From assembly GCF_021568285.1 (NCBI RefSeq), contig NZ_JAKGTQ010000001.1, positions 1,116,001 through 1,180,000 of the forward strand: a stretch of DNA of 64,000 bases, in the 5' to 3' direction. Positions within the stretch are counted from its first letter, which is position 1; every line of letters starts with the position of its first letter. The stretch is from Rheinheimera sp. UJ63 (GTDB lineage: Bacteria; Pseudomonadota; Gammaproteobacteria; Enterobacterales; Alteromonadaceae). Position numbers and translations under genes: made by a program. Under the pieces are notes generated by a model, which ran no database searches, was not told the origin of the DNA, and saw nothing but the letters and a program-made list of their open reading frames with translations. Positions 1-8,077 of the stretch are shown here, in pieces.

Positions 1-1
1 C

Positions 2-49
2 GCGCATTTAGCGTTATTACCTGCAACCCCTTGGTTAGATGAGGAGTAA
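2..49 (+). CDS. 3' end of an upstream gene (partial, unidentified)
   Basis: One frame is open from the window edge and ends in TAA at 47-49, three bases before the ATG of the next gene. The last residues read ...ATPWLDEE. The GAGGAG that precedes the next start lies inside its final codons, which is typical of translationally coupled neighbours. Only about 15 residues are visible, so no family can be named and the frame itself is an inference from spacing. Confidence 0.4.
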   Translation, partial: AHLALLPATPWLDEE

Positions 50-52
50 GCT

Positions 53-298
53 ATGTCAGAACCGCTTATTAAGCATCTCGCATCAGAGCAACGCTTTACG
101 CTCACCTTGGCGGATGCCAGTGCGCAGCTAGATTATCACGTGAATGGCAAGGTGATTAATTTTCACCATACCTTCGTGCCGCCGGAGTTTCGCGGTAAGG
201 GTTTAGCAGAAAAATTGGTGCGGCATGCGCTGCAGTGGGCGCAAACAGAAGGTTATGACATTCAAGCAAGCTGCTCTTACGTGCAGCGTTTTCTCTAA
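53..298 (+). CDS. Small GNAT-family N-acetyltransferase
   Basis: An 81-residue protein of the short GNAT class (YidJ/NATD1-like), which folds as a minimal acetyl-CoA-binding core. The acetyl-CoA pyrophosphate-binding loop is visible as PPEFRGKGLAEKLV at about residues 43-56, matching the R/Q-x-x-G-x-G/A signature. The N-terminal part (LDYHVNGKVINFHHTFV) fits the beta strands before that loop. A strong GAGGAG lies about 6 bases before the ATG. The gene follows closely on an upstream reading frame and ends just before a bidirectional terminator, so it is probably the last gene of its operon. The substrate is unknown. Confidence 0.85.
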   Translation: MSEPLIKHLASEQRFTLTLADASAQLDYHVNGKVINFHHTFVPPEFRGKGLAEKLVRHALQWAQTEGYDIQASCSYVQRFL

Positions 299-301
299 TA
301 A

Positions 302-329
302 AAAAGCCAGGTGACATCACCTGGCTTTT
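302..329. terminator. Bidirectional intrinsic terminator
   Basis: A 13-base inverted repeat (arms AAAAGCCAGGTGA and its complement) with T-runs on both strands. It separates the GNAT gene (plus) from the convergent M16 peptidase gene (minus) and can serve both. Confidence 0.85.
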
Positions 330-347
330 GCTATTTACTGATGCGGC

Positions 348-3188
348 TTATAGCTTCATTTCGATAATCGGCAATTGCAGTTTTTCTAACTCAGGCTTGA
401 GTTTATCTGCTTCACCGACCACCACAATCACCATCTCTGCTGGTGATAAATAACGCCTGGCTAACGCATTTAGTTGCGCTTGGGTGCTTTGCTGTAAAAT
501 TTGATTACGCTGCTGAGTAAACTCCGCACCAACGTTAAATTCTAACATCTGCGCCATAAAGCCTAACTTGGCATTCGGTGTTTCATAACGTAACGCTTCA
601 GATTGGTTTACCGCACTGCGCATAAAGGCTAATTCTTCAGCGGTCATGCCGTTTTGTTGGTAATTGTTTAGCTCTTTTAAAAACTCTTCAATCGATTCAC
701 GCGTGACATCGGCGCGCACTGCGGCGCTGGCCGAAAACATACCCACGCGCTGATCCCCACCAAAACCACTTCGAGCACCGTAGGTATAACCTTTATCTTC
801 ACGCAGGTTCAGGTTGATACGGCTGTTAAAGTTGCCACCTAAAGTAAAGTTCATTAAACCCGCTTGATAGAACTCACCGGTCAGATCACGCGGCATAGCA
901 CGGCGTACAATACGGATTTCTGATTGTGGTGATTGGTCTTTATGCACTAAGTAAATCGCGCCAGCCTGTACCTTAGGTGCAGGCAATGCCAAGTTTAACT
1001 CAGGGGCTTTACCTTGCCACTGCGGTGCCATATTGGCTAATAACGGCAACAGTTTCGCTTGAGGTAAATCCGAAACCGCCACTAACTGCGCACCAGCTGG
1101 TTTAACAAAGGTTTGATAGAAACTACGGATCTGCTCTAAGGTCATCGTCGCTAACGTTTGCTCAGTGCCCATGCTTGGCTGACCCGCAATGGTGTCACCG
1201 AACATTAACTGACTGACGGCACGTTCGGCCAAGTAGCTGGCATTTTTCTGTGCTTGGGCCAGTGATTGTAAGCGTTGCTGTTTTAAGCGATTAAAGTCTT
1301 CCGCTGAAAAAGCCGGGTTTAACAGTTTTTCTTGCACAAGCTGCAACGTTTGCGGCAAGTTACTGGTTAAACTGCTGACAAACACATTTAAATCGTTGTC
1401 ATCGGCACTGATTGACACCGAACTACCCAATAACTCCAGCGCCATGCTCATTTGCTCAGTGCTGTAATTGGTGGTGCTTTCATTTAATAACGACGCCATC
1501 ATCGAGGCGACACCCGCTTGCTCAACGCTGTTTGCATAACTGCCCGCAGGAATACGCAGTAATATCGACGTTGTCGGTGTTTCGTCACTCACAGACGCCA
1601 GCACCTTGATACCGTTAGCTAATTCGCTGGTCCAAGTGGCAGGTAAGGTGATTGCAGGGTTAGCACCGGCTTTAGGTACGGCAGTGCGATCAAAAGTATG
1701 GCTCGCTACTCGTGTAGGTAAACTTTCTGAAGGAGTGGCTTCAGCAGGGTCGAACGTGCGCGGCGTGAAGTTATCTGGCGCAGCAATCATCTCAATTTTA
1801 CCGCGTGGTACGACACTGCTAATCACTGCAGGTTTTTGCTGCACATATTGCTGATATACCCGCATTACGTCTTCTGCGGTGACCGCAGCATAGGCCGCTA
1901 ATAAGGTAGCGATACGATCAGGATCACCATAAAAGGTCTCATTGTAAGCCAACTGGCTGACTTTACCGGCCACGCTTTGTAAACCAAAAATGCTGCGCGC
2001 TTCAACGCGCGCTTTTGCCCGAGCTAAATCTTCAGGTTTAACGCCGCGCTCAGCCACTTGTTGCAAGTTTTGCCGTAACAGTTGCTCTAACTCAGCCAAG
2101 TTTTTACCTGATGCGGGGTGTGGTAATGCCGTCAGGTTGAAGGTACATGCCAATTCTTGGCAGCGATGGCTTGCACCGGCTTGCACGGCAATTTGTGGCC
2201 GTACTAAGCTTTGATATAACAAAGAGTTGTTACCGCTACCTAGAATATCACCTAAGATATTCAGCGCGGGTTCGTCTGGATGACCGGCATACACGGTAGG
2301 GAATGTCATGCTAAGTAACGGCAAGTGCACGTTATCTTCCATCGAGATATAACGATCGGCGGTTAATACCGCTGGGGCTTTGGCCATCTGTTCAACAGCA
2401 GGGCCTGCAGGAATAGTGGCAAAATACTTTTGCACTAAAGGCAGTACATCTTCCGCTTTAACCGCACCACCGATTGTCAGAGTGGCGTTATTCGGGCCAT
2501 ACCAACGTAAGAAGAAATCTTTTAACGCTGGCATATTAGCGCGATTTAAGTCATCCATATGACCAATCACCGGCCAAGAGTATGGGTGACCATAAGGATA
2601 CAGTGCTTGCGATAACTGCTCCCAATAACGGCCATAAGGCTGGTTATCTACCCGTTGTCCGCGCTCGTTTTTTACTGTCGATAATTGAATATCAAACTTT
2701 TCTTGCGTCACCGCATCCAGAAAATACCCCATGCGATCCGATTCTAACCACAGTATTTTTTCTAACTGGTTAACCGGTACCGTTTGGAAATAATTGGTGC
2801 GATCGCTGTTCGTGGTGCCGTTTAAGGTACCGCCAGCTTCAGTAACATATTTAAAATGCATTTCCGGGCCAACGTTTTCTGAGCCCTGAAACATCATATG
2901 TTCAAAAAAGTGCGCAAAACCTGACTTACCTAACTCTTCACGCGCCGAACCAACATGGTAAGTCACATCAACATGCACTAATGGATCAGACTGATCTTCA
3001 TGCACAATAACCGTTAAGCCATTGGCTAATTGATATTTTTTATAGGGTAAATTTAATTCACCCGCTTGCTGTTGGCCTTCGGCCACTAGGGTAACACCCT
3101 CAGGTAAAGCTTTAACCGATGTGGTGTTAGTACAGCCAGCCACACCGAGGGCAACCAGTAAGGCGAGACTTAAAGTAGATAATTTCAA
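348..3188 (-). CDS. M16 (pitrilysin) family metallopeptidase, lipoprotein
   Basis: A 946-residue zinc peptidase with two tandem M16 halves. The N-terminus (MKLSTLSLALLVALGVAGC) is a lipoprotein signal with lipobox VAGC, so Cys19 should be lipidated and the enzyme membrane-anchored in the periplasm. The inverted zinc motif HFFEH is at 93-97 and the distal Glu ligand is in VKNERG (E175), so the first half is catalytically intact. The second half (from about residue 510) contains the usual arginine/tyrosine region LREDKGYTYGARS and has no HxxEH, as expected. Length fits the two-domain periplasmic family. It is followed by the terminator near 302-329 and appears monocistronic. The substrate is probably small peptides; this is inferred from the family. 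Confidence 0.93.
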   Translation of the reverse strand: MKLSTLSLALLVALGVAGCTNTTSVKALPEGVTLVAEGQQQAGELNLPYKKYQLANGLTVIVHEDQSDPLVHVDVTYHVGSAREELGKSGFAHFFEHMMFQGSENVGPEMHFKYVTEAGGTLNGTTNSDRTNYFQTVPVNQLEKILWLESDRMGYFLDAVTQEKFDIQLSTVKNERGQRVDNQPYGRYWEQLSQALYPYGHPYSWPVIGHMDDLNRANMPALKDFFLRWYGPNNATLTIGGAVKAEDVLPLVQKYFATIPAGPAVEQMAKAPAVLTADRYISMEDNVHLPLLSMTFPTVYAGHPDEPALNILGDILGSGNNSLLYQSLVRPQIAVQAGASHRCQELACTFNLTALPHPASGKNLAELEQLLRQNLQQVAERGVKPEDLARAKARVEARSIFGLQSVAGKVSQLAYNETFYGDPDRIATLLAAYAAVTAEDVMRVYQQYVQQKPAVISSVVPRGKIEMIAAPDNFTPRTFDPAEATPSESLPTRVASHTFDRTAVPKAGANPAITLPATWTSELANGIKVLASVSDETPTTSILLRIPAGSYANSVEQAGVASMMASLLNESTTNYSTEQMSMALELLGSSVSISADDNDLNVFVSSLTSNLPQTLQLVQEKLLNPAFSAEDFNRLKQQRLQSLAQAQKNASYLAERAVSQLMFGDTIAGQPSMGTEQTLATMTLEQIRSFYQTFVKPAGAQLVAVSDLPQAKLLPLLANMAPQWQGKAPELNLALPAPKVQAGAIYLVHKDQSPQSEIRIVRRAMPRDLTGEFYQAGLMNFTLGGNFNSRINLNLREDKGYTYGARSGFGGDQRVGMFSASAAVRADVTRESIEEFLKELNNYQQNGMTAEELAFMRSAVNQSEALRYETPNAKLGFMAQMLEFNVGAEFTQQRNQILQQSTQAQLNALARRYLSPAEMVIVVVGEADKLKPELEKLQLPIIEMKL

Positions 3189-3500
3189 AGCAGGCTCCGC
3201 TAATAAAAAAGGATTTACGCCTAGATTAAAACAGCTCGAGCCATTAATGAAAACCTTACAGATGTAACAAAATATAACACGCCAGCACCGCAGCTTTAAC
3301 AGATGCCACTGTAACCAGTTGGTTTAAATCAATAAATTATTTAACCATGCGTTGGAATGCATTTTACCCCCTGATAGCGCTCGACCAAGCCCCTGAAAAT
3401 TACGTTAGTTAACGTTAAGCACGGCGGGCAAACACGATGAGGGCGCAGCGTCATCACGCTCTAGCGGGCGACTCACTCAACCAAACCGACTTTATTCAGC
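3189..3500. other. Intergenic region between the M16 gene and ohrR
   Basis: 312 bases with no convincing gene. It must hold the promoter of the M16 peptidase (minus). A perfect 6-2-6 palindrome ACGTTA-GT-TAACGT lies at 3402-3415. The 9-mer TTAACGTTA inside it recurs at 4047-4055 on the other side of ohrR. A short plus-strand frame starting at 3437 overlaps ohrR and looks like noise. Confidence 0.5.
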
Positions 3501-3950
3501 CTACTTTCGGCACTGCTCAAGCTGTTGAATTTGCAGTTGCAAAGCACGCGCCTGTTCACGCAGTAACACCAATTCATCATCGGATAAGGCAACCTGACAA
3601 CGTAAAGCCGGCATCACATTGACCACTTGCTGCTCTAATGCTTGACCAAAAGGCGTGAGCACCACTTTTTTTACGCGCTCATCAGCGGGATCGCTTTGCC
3701 GCTGCAAAATGGCTTTTTGCTCTAACTTTTTAACCAGTGGCGTTAAAGTGCCCGAATCAAATAACGTCTGCTGCCCTAGTTGCCCCAAACTAATATTGTC
3801 TTGCTGCCATAAGGCGAGTAACACCACATACTGCGGATAGGTCAAATCAAACGGCTGCAATAAGGGCCGATACAAACGCATCATGGCGTTATTGGCGCTG
3901 TATAACGCAAAACACACTTGCTGCGCTAAAGGTAAGGTTTTCTCTGTCAT
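3501..3950 (-). CDS. ohrR: MarR-family organic-peroxide sensor OhrR
   Basis: A 149-residue winged-helix repressor of the OhrR branch. The N-terminal peroxide-sensing cysteine lies in LPLAQQVCFALYSANN (C13), and a second cysteine at about C118 (PALRCQV) suggests the two-cysteine type. The DNA-recognition segment LGQQTLFDSGTLTPLVKKLE and wing region RQSDPADERVKKVVLT are clear. I start it at the Met of MTEKTLPL because family members begin there; a longer frame from 4025 adds 25 residues without homology. It is divergent from ohr, the classic pairing in which OhrR represses both genes until an organic hydroperoxide oxidises it. Confidence 0.92.
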   Translation of the reverse strand: MTEKTLPLAQQVCFALYSANNAMMRLYRPLLQPFDLTYPQYVVLLALWQQDNISLGQLGQQTLFDSGTLTPLVKKLEQKAILQRQSDPADERVKKVVLTPFGQALEQQVVNVMPALRCQVALSDDELVLLREQARALQLQIQQLEQCRK

Positions 3951-4021
3951 ACCGCTGGTCTCATCTCGCCTTGCATGCTGCCTAGTATACGCTGATTCTC
4001 CGCTGCAGAGAAATATTTCAC

Positions 4022-4040
4022 GCAATTATATTGCACGCAA
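4022..4040. promoter_or_regulatory. Candidate OhrR operator
   Basis: The ohrR-ohr gap holds GCAAT-TAT-ATTGC (4022-4034), a perfect 5-3-5 inverted repeat, overlapping TTGC-AC-GCAA (4031-4040). The core CAATTATATTG resembles the AT-rich palindromes bound by OhrR in other bacteria (TACAATT/AATTGTA type). Assignment rests on position and similarity only. Confidence 0.5.
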
Positions 4041-4111
4041 GATAAATTAACGTTAGTATCTGTTCGTCCGGTGCTTAATCCGGTTTACTTACTCAACAAT
4101 TGGAGCGACAC

Positions 4112-4528
4112 ATGGAAATATTATACAAAGCCGTTGTTACCGCAACCGGTGGCCGTGATGGTCAAGTTAACTCAGATGATAATTTATTGAGCAGCAAATT
4201 AGCTGCGCCAAAAGCCTTGGGTGGTAAAGGTGATGCCACTAACCCTGAGCAATTATTTGCCGCCGGTTATGCCGCCTGTTTTATCGGCGCTTTAAAATTT
4301 GTTGCTGGCCAGCAAAAACTTGCCTTACCTGCAGACAGCACCATTCGTGGCGAAGTAGGCATTGGTAAAATCGAAGGGGGTTTTGGTTTAGATGTCGATT
4401 TATTTATTAACTTACCGGGTTTAGCCGCAGACCAAGCCGAGCAGTTAGTCGCTGCCGCGCACCAAGTTTGCCCATACTCAAACGCCACTCGCGGTAATAT
4501 TGAAGTACGCTTACACACTAGCGTTTAA
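4112..4528 (+). CDS. ohr: Organic hydroperoxide resistance protein Ohr
   Basis: A 138-residue OsmC/Ohr-fold thiol peroxidase that reduces organic and lipid hydroperoxides using lipoylated or dihydrolipoyl partners. Both catalytic cysteines are present: AAGYAACFIGAL (about C56) and HQVCPYSNATRGN (about C120). The catalytic Arg lies in GGRDG. I choose the second ATG (MEILYKAVVT) because family members begin there and TTGGAGCGACAC gives a good ribosome site; the first ATG at 4100 would overlap that site. Divergent from ohrR, so induction by organic peroxides is expected. Confidence 0.95.
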   Translation: MEILYKAVVTATGGRDGQVNSDDNLLSSKLAAPKALGGKGDATNPEQLFAAGYAACFIGALKFVAGQQKLALPADSTIRGEVGIGKIEGGFGLDVDLFINLPGLAADQAEQLVAAAHQVCPYSNATRGNIEVRLHTSV

Positions 4529-4535
4529 TGAGAAG

Positions 4536-4555
4536 CGTGCCGCTGCCACGGCACG
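4536..4555. terminator. Hairpin between convergent ohr and yjjX
   Basis: Seven-base perfect stem CGTGCCG/CGGCACG with a six-base loop, followed by TGTTT on the plus strand. The U-tract is weak, so it is a modest terminator for ohr. Confidence 0.5.
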
Positions 4556-4578
4556 TGTTTCCAAGTGGATCCTGTTTT

Positions 4579-5091
4579 TTAAAACCACTCGGTATTAAGA
4601 AACGGGATCAGCGCTAGTGTTAAGGCTTGTTGATAGACTTGGCTGCGACTTAACCGGTTTTGAGTTAATAAGCCAATTGCGCCACCCGCTTGTTTGATAT
4701 TCTGCGTACCAAACAAGGTATCCATTGCATCACCCAGCTCTTGCCCTTGCTCTATGGCGGCAAGCGCCGCCTTGGGTAACATTAAACTCGCAGAACGTGC
4801 CTTACCGACCTTGCCATTATGCTCAATTAACATCCACGCAAAGGTTAAATCGCCATCTAAACCGGCTTCAATCGACACATAGTAATCAGCAGCGATGGCT
4901 TGTTTTAAAGCCGTTAAACGATTTTTTGCGCCGGCATAGGTTTCTTCACTGCTCATCGGCTGATCGGGCACACCCGATGGCACATTAAGCCCTGTTACTG
5001 TCAGTGCTTGCTCTGGAAAGTTAGCATTAAAACATTGCTGTACCGCATTAATTTTCGCCGGATTCGCCGACGCGACTGCTATGCTCCACAT
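4579..5091 (-). CDS. yjjX: Inosine/xanthosine triphosphatase (YjjX family)
   Basis: A 170-residue house-cleaning NTPase that hydrolyses ITP and XTP to keep deaminated purines out of nucleic acids. The N-terminal SANPAKINAVQQCF matches the family's nucleotide-binding start (S/T-x-N-P-x-K), followed by SSEETYAGAKNR, SIEAGLDGD and the C-terminal GGAIGLLTQNRLSRSQVYQQAL that is diagnostic for YjjX. I prefer the Met of MWSIAVASANP (AAGAG upstream) over MMKPRVEYM at 5115, which adds eight residues. Convergent with ohr and downstream of arfA on the same strand with a 0.2-kb gap. Confidence 0.9.
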   Translation of the reverse strand: MWSIAVASANPAKINAVQQCFNANFPEQALTVTGLNVPSGVPDQPMSSEETYAGAKNRLTALKQAIAADYYVSIEAGLDGDLTFAWMLIEHNGKVGKARSASLMLPKAALAAIEQGQELGDAMDTLFGTQNIKQAGGAIGLLTQNRLSRSQVYQQALTLALIPFLNTEWF

Positions 5092-5308
5092 GTATTCTAC
5101 TCTTGGTTTCATCAAAGGCTTAGCCTAACGCGAGCCACGCCGACTTGTAAACACAACGCCACCCTACCGACTCACGACGGGCTTAATACTTTACGTAAAA
5201 GCGGTAATAAATGAGCGTGCTAGGCCAGATACAACAGGGTTAAGGCACAGAAAAATTAAATAAAGCAGAAGTGCTCACAGAAAATCAGTAAGCGGGGATG
5301 CAAAGAAA

Positions 5309-5494
5309 TCAGTGTGGGGCGTTAAAAACAACAAGGGCGTAATCTTGTGAATTACGCCCTTTGCGGTTGTAGGAACCTTTGCCCTTTTTCGCCTTAACCA
5401 CCCTAGTTTGAAACAACTTACTGGTCACTAAGGCCTTCAACGCATTATCGCGGATCTCTCCGCGACCATGTTCGCTGGTCGCTGACTTACTCAT
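5309..5494 (-). CDS. arfA: Alternative ribosome-rescue factor ArfA
   Basis: A 61-residue basic protein that matches ArfA (YhdL): RGEIRDNALKALVTSKLFQTRV aligns with the E. coli segment [21 protein letters not shown], and KAKKGKGSYNRKGR is the conserved mRNA-channel-binding tail. ArfA recruits RF2 to ribosomes stalled on mRNAs without a stop codon and backs up tmRNA. GGGGAG precedes the ATG. A perfect hairpin plus T-tract lies within codons 45-57, so most transcripts would end before the stop codon (see the terminator entry). This is the known self-regulatory design of arfA: product is degraded via tmRNA when trans-translation works and accumulates when it fails. Confidence 0.93.
   Translation of the reverse strand: MSKSATSEHGRGEIRDNALKALVTSKLFQTRVVKAKKGKGSYNRKGRNSQDYALVVFNAPH
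5324..5361 (-). terminator. Intrinsic terminator inside the arfA coding sequence
   Basis: An 11-bp perfect stem (AAGGGCGTAAT/ATTACGCCCTT, loop of 7) covering codons 45-54 of arfA, followed on the minus strand by GTTGTTTTT covering codons 55-57. Transcripts ending here carry no stop codon. RNase III cleavage of the same stem would have the same outcome. Confidence 0.85.
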
Positions 5495-5578
5495 AGTGGT
5501 ACTCCCCTTTTAAAACCAACCAGAAAAACGTCCAAAGTGTCACTGCAGGCTTAGGCAGCAACCCAGGCTGTAAGTTCC

Positions 5579-5613
5579 CAACTATTCGGCTCACACACTG
5601 AGCCGAATAGTTG
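5579..5613. other. Perfect 15-bp hairpin downstream of ilvA
   Basis: Arms CAACTATTCGGCTCA and its exact complement separated by CACAC. It lies 23 bases after the ilvA stop and 85 bases upstream of arfA, both on the minus strand. Neither side has a T-tract, so it is not a standard intrinsic terminator. It could be an mRNA 3'-end stabiliser, a processing site or a protein-binding site. Confidence 0.7.
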
Positions 5614-5636
5614 CCCGGTTCAAGCAATAACCGCCA

Positions 5637-7208
5637 CTAATCGCCTGCGGTTAAGAAAGTTTGATAACTCTGATTATTGCTAACCAATTGATACTGATAA
5701 CCCAGCTTATCTAAGTAACTGGCAATATCGCTATGCTCGGCCACTTCAAAACCGGCCAACACATCCCCTGTGGCGGCGCCATGGTTACGATAATGGAATA
5801 AGCTGATATTCCAATCTTCGCCTAATGTGTTAAGAAAATTCATCAATGCGCCAGGATATTCAGGGAAATTAAACTGATAGACCTGTTCAGTAATTGCCCG
5901 CGGCGGCATACCGCCGACCATATGCCGTACATGCAGCTTGGCCAGCTCATCATCAGAAAGATCTAAATATTGATAACCGGCATCACTGAGTAATGTTTTT
6001 ACGGTGGCCAGCTCTTGCTCACCGTGCCGCAGTTTGATGCCAACAAAGATATGCGCTTTACGATCGCTGGCATAACGGTAATTAAATTCGGTGATGGCTC
6101 GACCGCCGAGAGTTTGGCAAAAACGCCGAAAGCTGCCTTTTTCTTCTGGTATCGTCACGGCAAATACCGCTTCTTTTTTCTCGCCAAGTTCACAGCGCTC
6201 AGATACATAACGCAAAGTATCAAAATTTAAGTTAGCACCACTGAGCACCGCTGCATAATGCTGCGGTTTGGCAAGCGTGCTATTACTTAAACGTTGGCTG
6301 TATTTTTTCAACCCGGCCAAAGCTAAAGCGCCAGCCGGCTCCGCCACTGCGCGTAAATCATCAAAAATATCTTTAATGGCCGCACACATTTCGTCACTGG
6401 TCACGGTGATCACTTCATCACAAAAGCGCTTAGCAACATTAAAGTTTTCCGTACCAATTCGCTTTACAGCCACACCATCGGCAAATAAACCAACACGCGC
6501 CAACGTCACCGGTTCACCCGCGGCCATGGCCGCCTTTAAACAGGCCGCATCTTCCGGCTCAACACCAATCACTTTAATGTGTGGCTGGATGGCTTTGATA
6601 TACACCGCCATGCCGGCCATCAAACCACCACCACCCACGGGAATAAATACGGCATCCAATTGATTATTTTGGCTTAATAACTCTTTTGCTACCGTACCCT
6701 GCCCAGCTATAACATCGGCATCATCAAACGGCGGAATATAAATAGCGCCTTCGTCTTTGGCTTTAGCAATCGCAAAGCTGTTAGCTTCATCAAAGGCCGT
6801 GCCGTGCAGCACCACATTACCGCCCAAGGCTTTAACCGCCGCCACTTTGATTTCAGGCGTGGTGATCGGCATAACGATAGTCGCTTTTAAGCCCAGCTTA
6901 CTGGCTGATAAGGCCACGCCCTGTGCATGATTTCCGGCCGAGGCGCAGATCACGACAGCAGCAGTATGCTGTTGTTTTACTTTATGTAACTTATGAAAAG
7001 CACCGCGCACTTTAAAAGAGTAAACCGGCTGTTTATCTTCGCGCTTTAATAATACCTGATGCCCCAAGCGTTTACTGAGCTTGGCCATGTCATCCAACGG
7101 AGTTTCAACCGCAGCTTGATAAACCGGCGATAGCAAAATCTCCCGCAGATACTGTTGCATCACTTCGGCATCCGTTTGCTCGGGTTGGACTGTTGCCAGA
7201 TTATTCAT
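5637..7208 (-). CDS. ilvA: Threonine ammonia-lyase, biosynthetic
   Basis: A 523-residue PLP enzyme that converts threonine to 2-oxobutanoate, the first committed step of isoleucine synthesis. The PLP lysine is in YSFKVRGAF (K66), the substrate loop is ASAGNHAQG (about 89-97) and the phosphate-binding loop is PVGGGGLMAG. The C-terminal part from about residue 325 has two ACT-like regulatory domains (EKGSFRRFCQTL, FPEYPGALMNFLNTL), which identify the isoleucine-inhibited biosynthetic form. I start at the Met with GGAG before it, not at the upstream in-frame Met at 7247. It is the last gene of ilvLGMDA but is separated from ilvD by 0.87 kb of repeats. Confidence 0.95.
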   Translation of the reverse strand: MNNLATVQPEQTDAEVMQQYLREILLSPVYQAAVETPLDDMAKLSKRLGHQVLLKREDKQPVYSFKVRGAFHKLHKVKQQHTAAVVICASAGNHAQGVALSASKLGLKATIVMPITTPEIKVAAVKALGGNVVLHGTAFDEANSFAIAKAKDEGAIYIPPFDDADVIAGQGTVAKELLSQNNQLDAVFIPVGGGGLMAGMAVYIKAIQPHIKVIGVEPEDAACLKAAMAAGEPVTLARVGLFADGVAVKRIGTENFNVAKRFCDEVITVTSDEMCAAIKDIFDDLRAVAEPAGALALAGLKKYSQRLSNSTLAKPQHYAAVLSGANLNFDTLRYVSERCELGEKKEAVFAVTIPEEKGSFRRFCQTLGGRAITEFNYRYASDRKAHIFVGIKLRHGEQELATVKTLLSDAGYQYLDLSDDELAKLHVRHMVGGMPPRAITEQVYQFNFPEYPGALMNFLNTLGEDWNISLFHYRNHGAATGDVLAGFEVAEHSDIASYLDKLGYQYQLVSNNQSYQTFLTAGD

Positions 7209-7340
7209 TGTGACTCCATTGCTCTTACTATTTATATTATTAAACAAACCATCTGCGCAGCTAACTCAACTGCACGTCACTAAACCCACCTTGCAGCCAG
7301 CTAATCAGCTAACCCTAAACACCCACGCGCCCCACTAAAC

Positions 7341-8037
7341 GTGCAGCTCACTAATCACCAAGCAAGGCGTCTCCAGCATGGAGGCTGGAGAGGAGCCTAC
7401 ATGGACGATTTACAGCGTCCCTGCATGAAGTTAACTTGCGAAACTGCAAAACCAACTAGGTAGCTAGTTAATCACTAAGCAAGGCGTCTCCAGCATGGAT
7501 GCTGGAGAGGAGCCTACAAGGACGTATTTACGGCGTCCTTGCGTGTGATTAACTAGCATAACTACAAATCCAGCCATGTAGCTAGCTTAAACACTAAGCA
7601 AGCCGTCTCCAGCATAGATGCTTGAGAGGAGCCTACAAGGACGTATTCAAGGCGTCCTTGCATGAAGTTAACTTGCGAAACTGCAAAACCAACTAGATAG
7701 CTAGTTAATCACTAAGCAAGGCGTCTCCAGCATGGATGCTGGAGAGAAGCCTACAAGGACGTATTCACGGCGTCCTTGCGTGTGATTAACTAGCAAAACT
7801 ACAAATCCAGCCATGTAGCTAGCTTAAACACTAAGCAAGCCGTCTCCAGCATAGATGCTTGAGATGAGCCTACAAGGACGTATTCATGGCGTCCCTGCAT
7901 GAAGTTAACTTGCGAAACTGCAAAACCAACTAGGTAGCTAGTTAATCACTAAGCAAGGCGTCTCCAGCATGGATGCTGGAGAGGAGCCTACAAGGACGTA
8001 TTCACGGCGTCCTTGCGTGTGATTAACTAGCGAAACT
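7341..8037. repeat. Alternating array of six structured ~118-bp repeats inside the ilv operon
   Basis: Six units begin GTCTCCAGCAT at 7369, 7486, 7605, 7723, 7842 and 7960, with spacings of 117, 119, 118, 119 and 118. Each unit carries two hairpins: TCTCCAGCAT-type arms, then CAAGGACG/CGTCCTTG arms around a 9-base loop. A short TAGCTAG-type inverted repeat lies in the linker. Linkers come in two alternating versions: A (first, third, fifth; ...GAAGTTAACTTGCGAAACTGC...) and B (second, fourth, sixth; ...GTGATTAACTAGC...ACTACAAATCCAGCC...). The true repeat is therefore an A-B dimer of about 237 bp, present three times, the last copy lacking its final linker. B-unit hairpins are perfect in all three copies while A units carry mismatches. 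The 130 bases between ilvA and the array show only degenerate similarity to the linkers. No spacers and no ORF, so it is not CRISPR; it looks like an expanded REP/BIME-type element. Confidence 0.93.
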
Positions 8038-8077
8038 GCACCTTATTACACCACTTAATTACAATAGCCTTTCTTAG

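Noticed and set aside
3437-3622. 61-codon plus frame near ohrR
   Set aside because: Mostly antisense to ohrR with no ribosome site.
5500-5535. Promoter TTGGAC-N17-TAAAAG directly before arfA
   Set aside because: The predicted start would fall about six bases before the ATG and cut off the GGGGAG ribosome site.
7341-8037. CRISPR array or integron attC array
   Set aside because: The repeat unit is 118 bp with near-identical linkers, not short repeats with unique spacers. There are no cassette ORFs or integrase and no attC core-site pattern.
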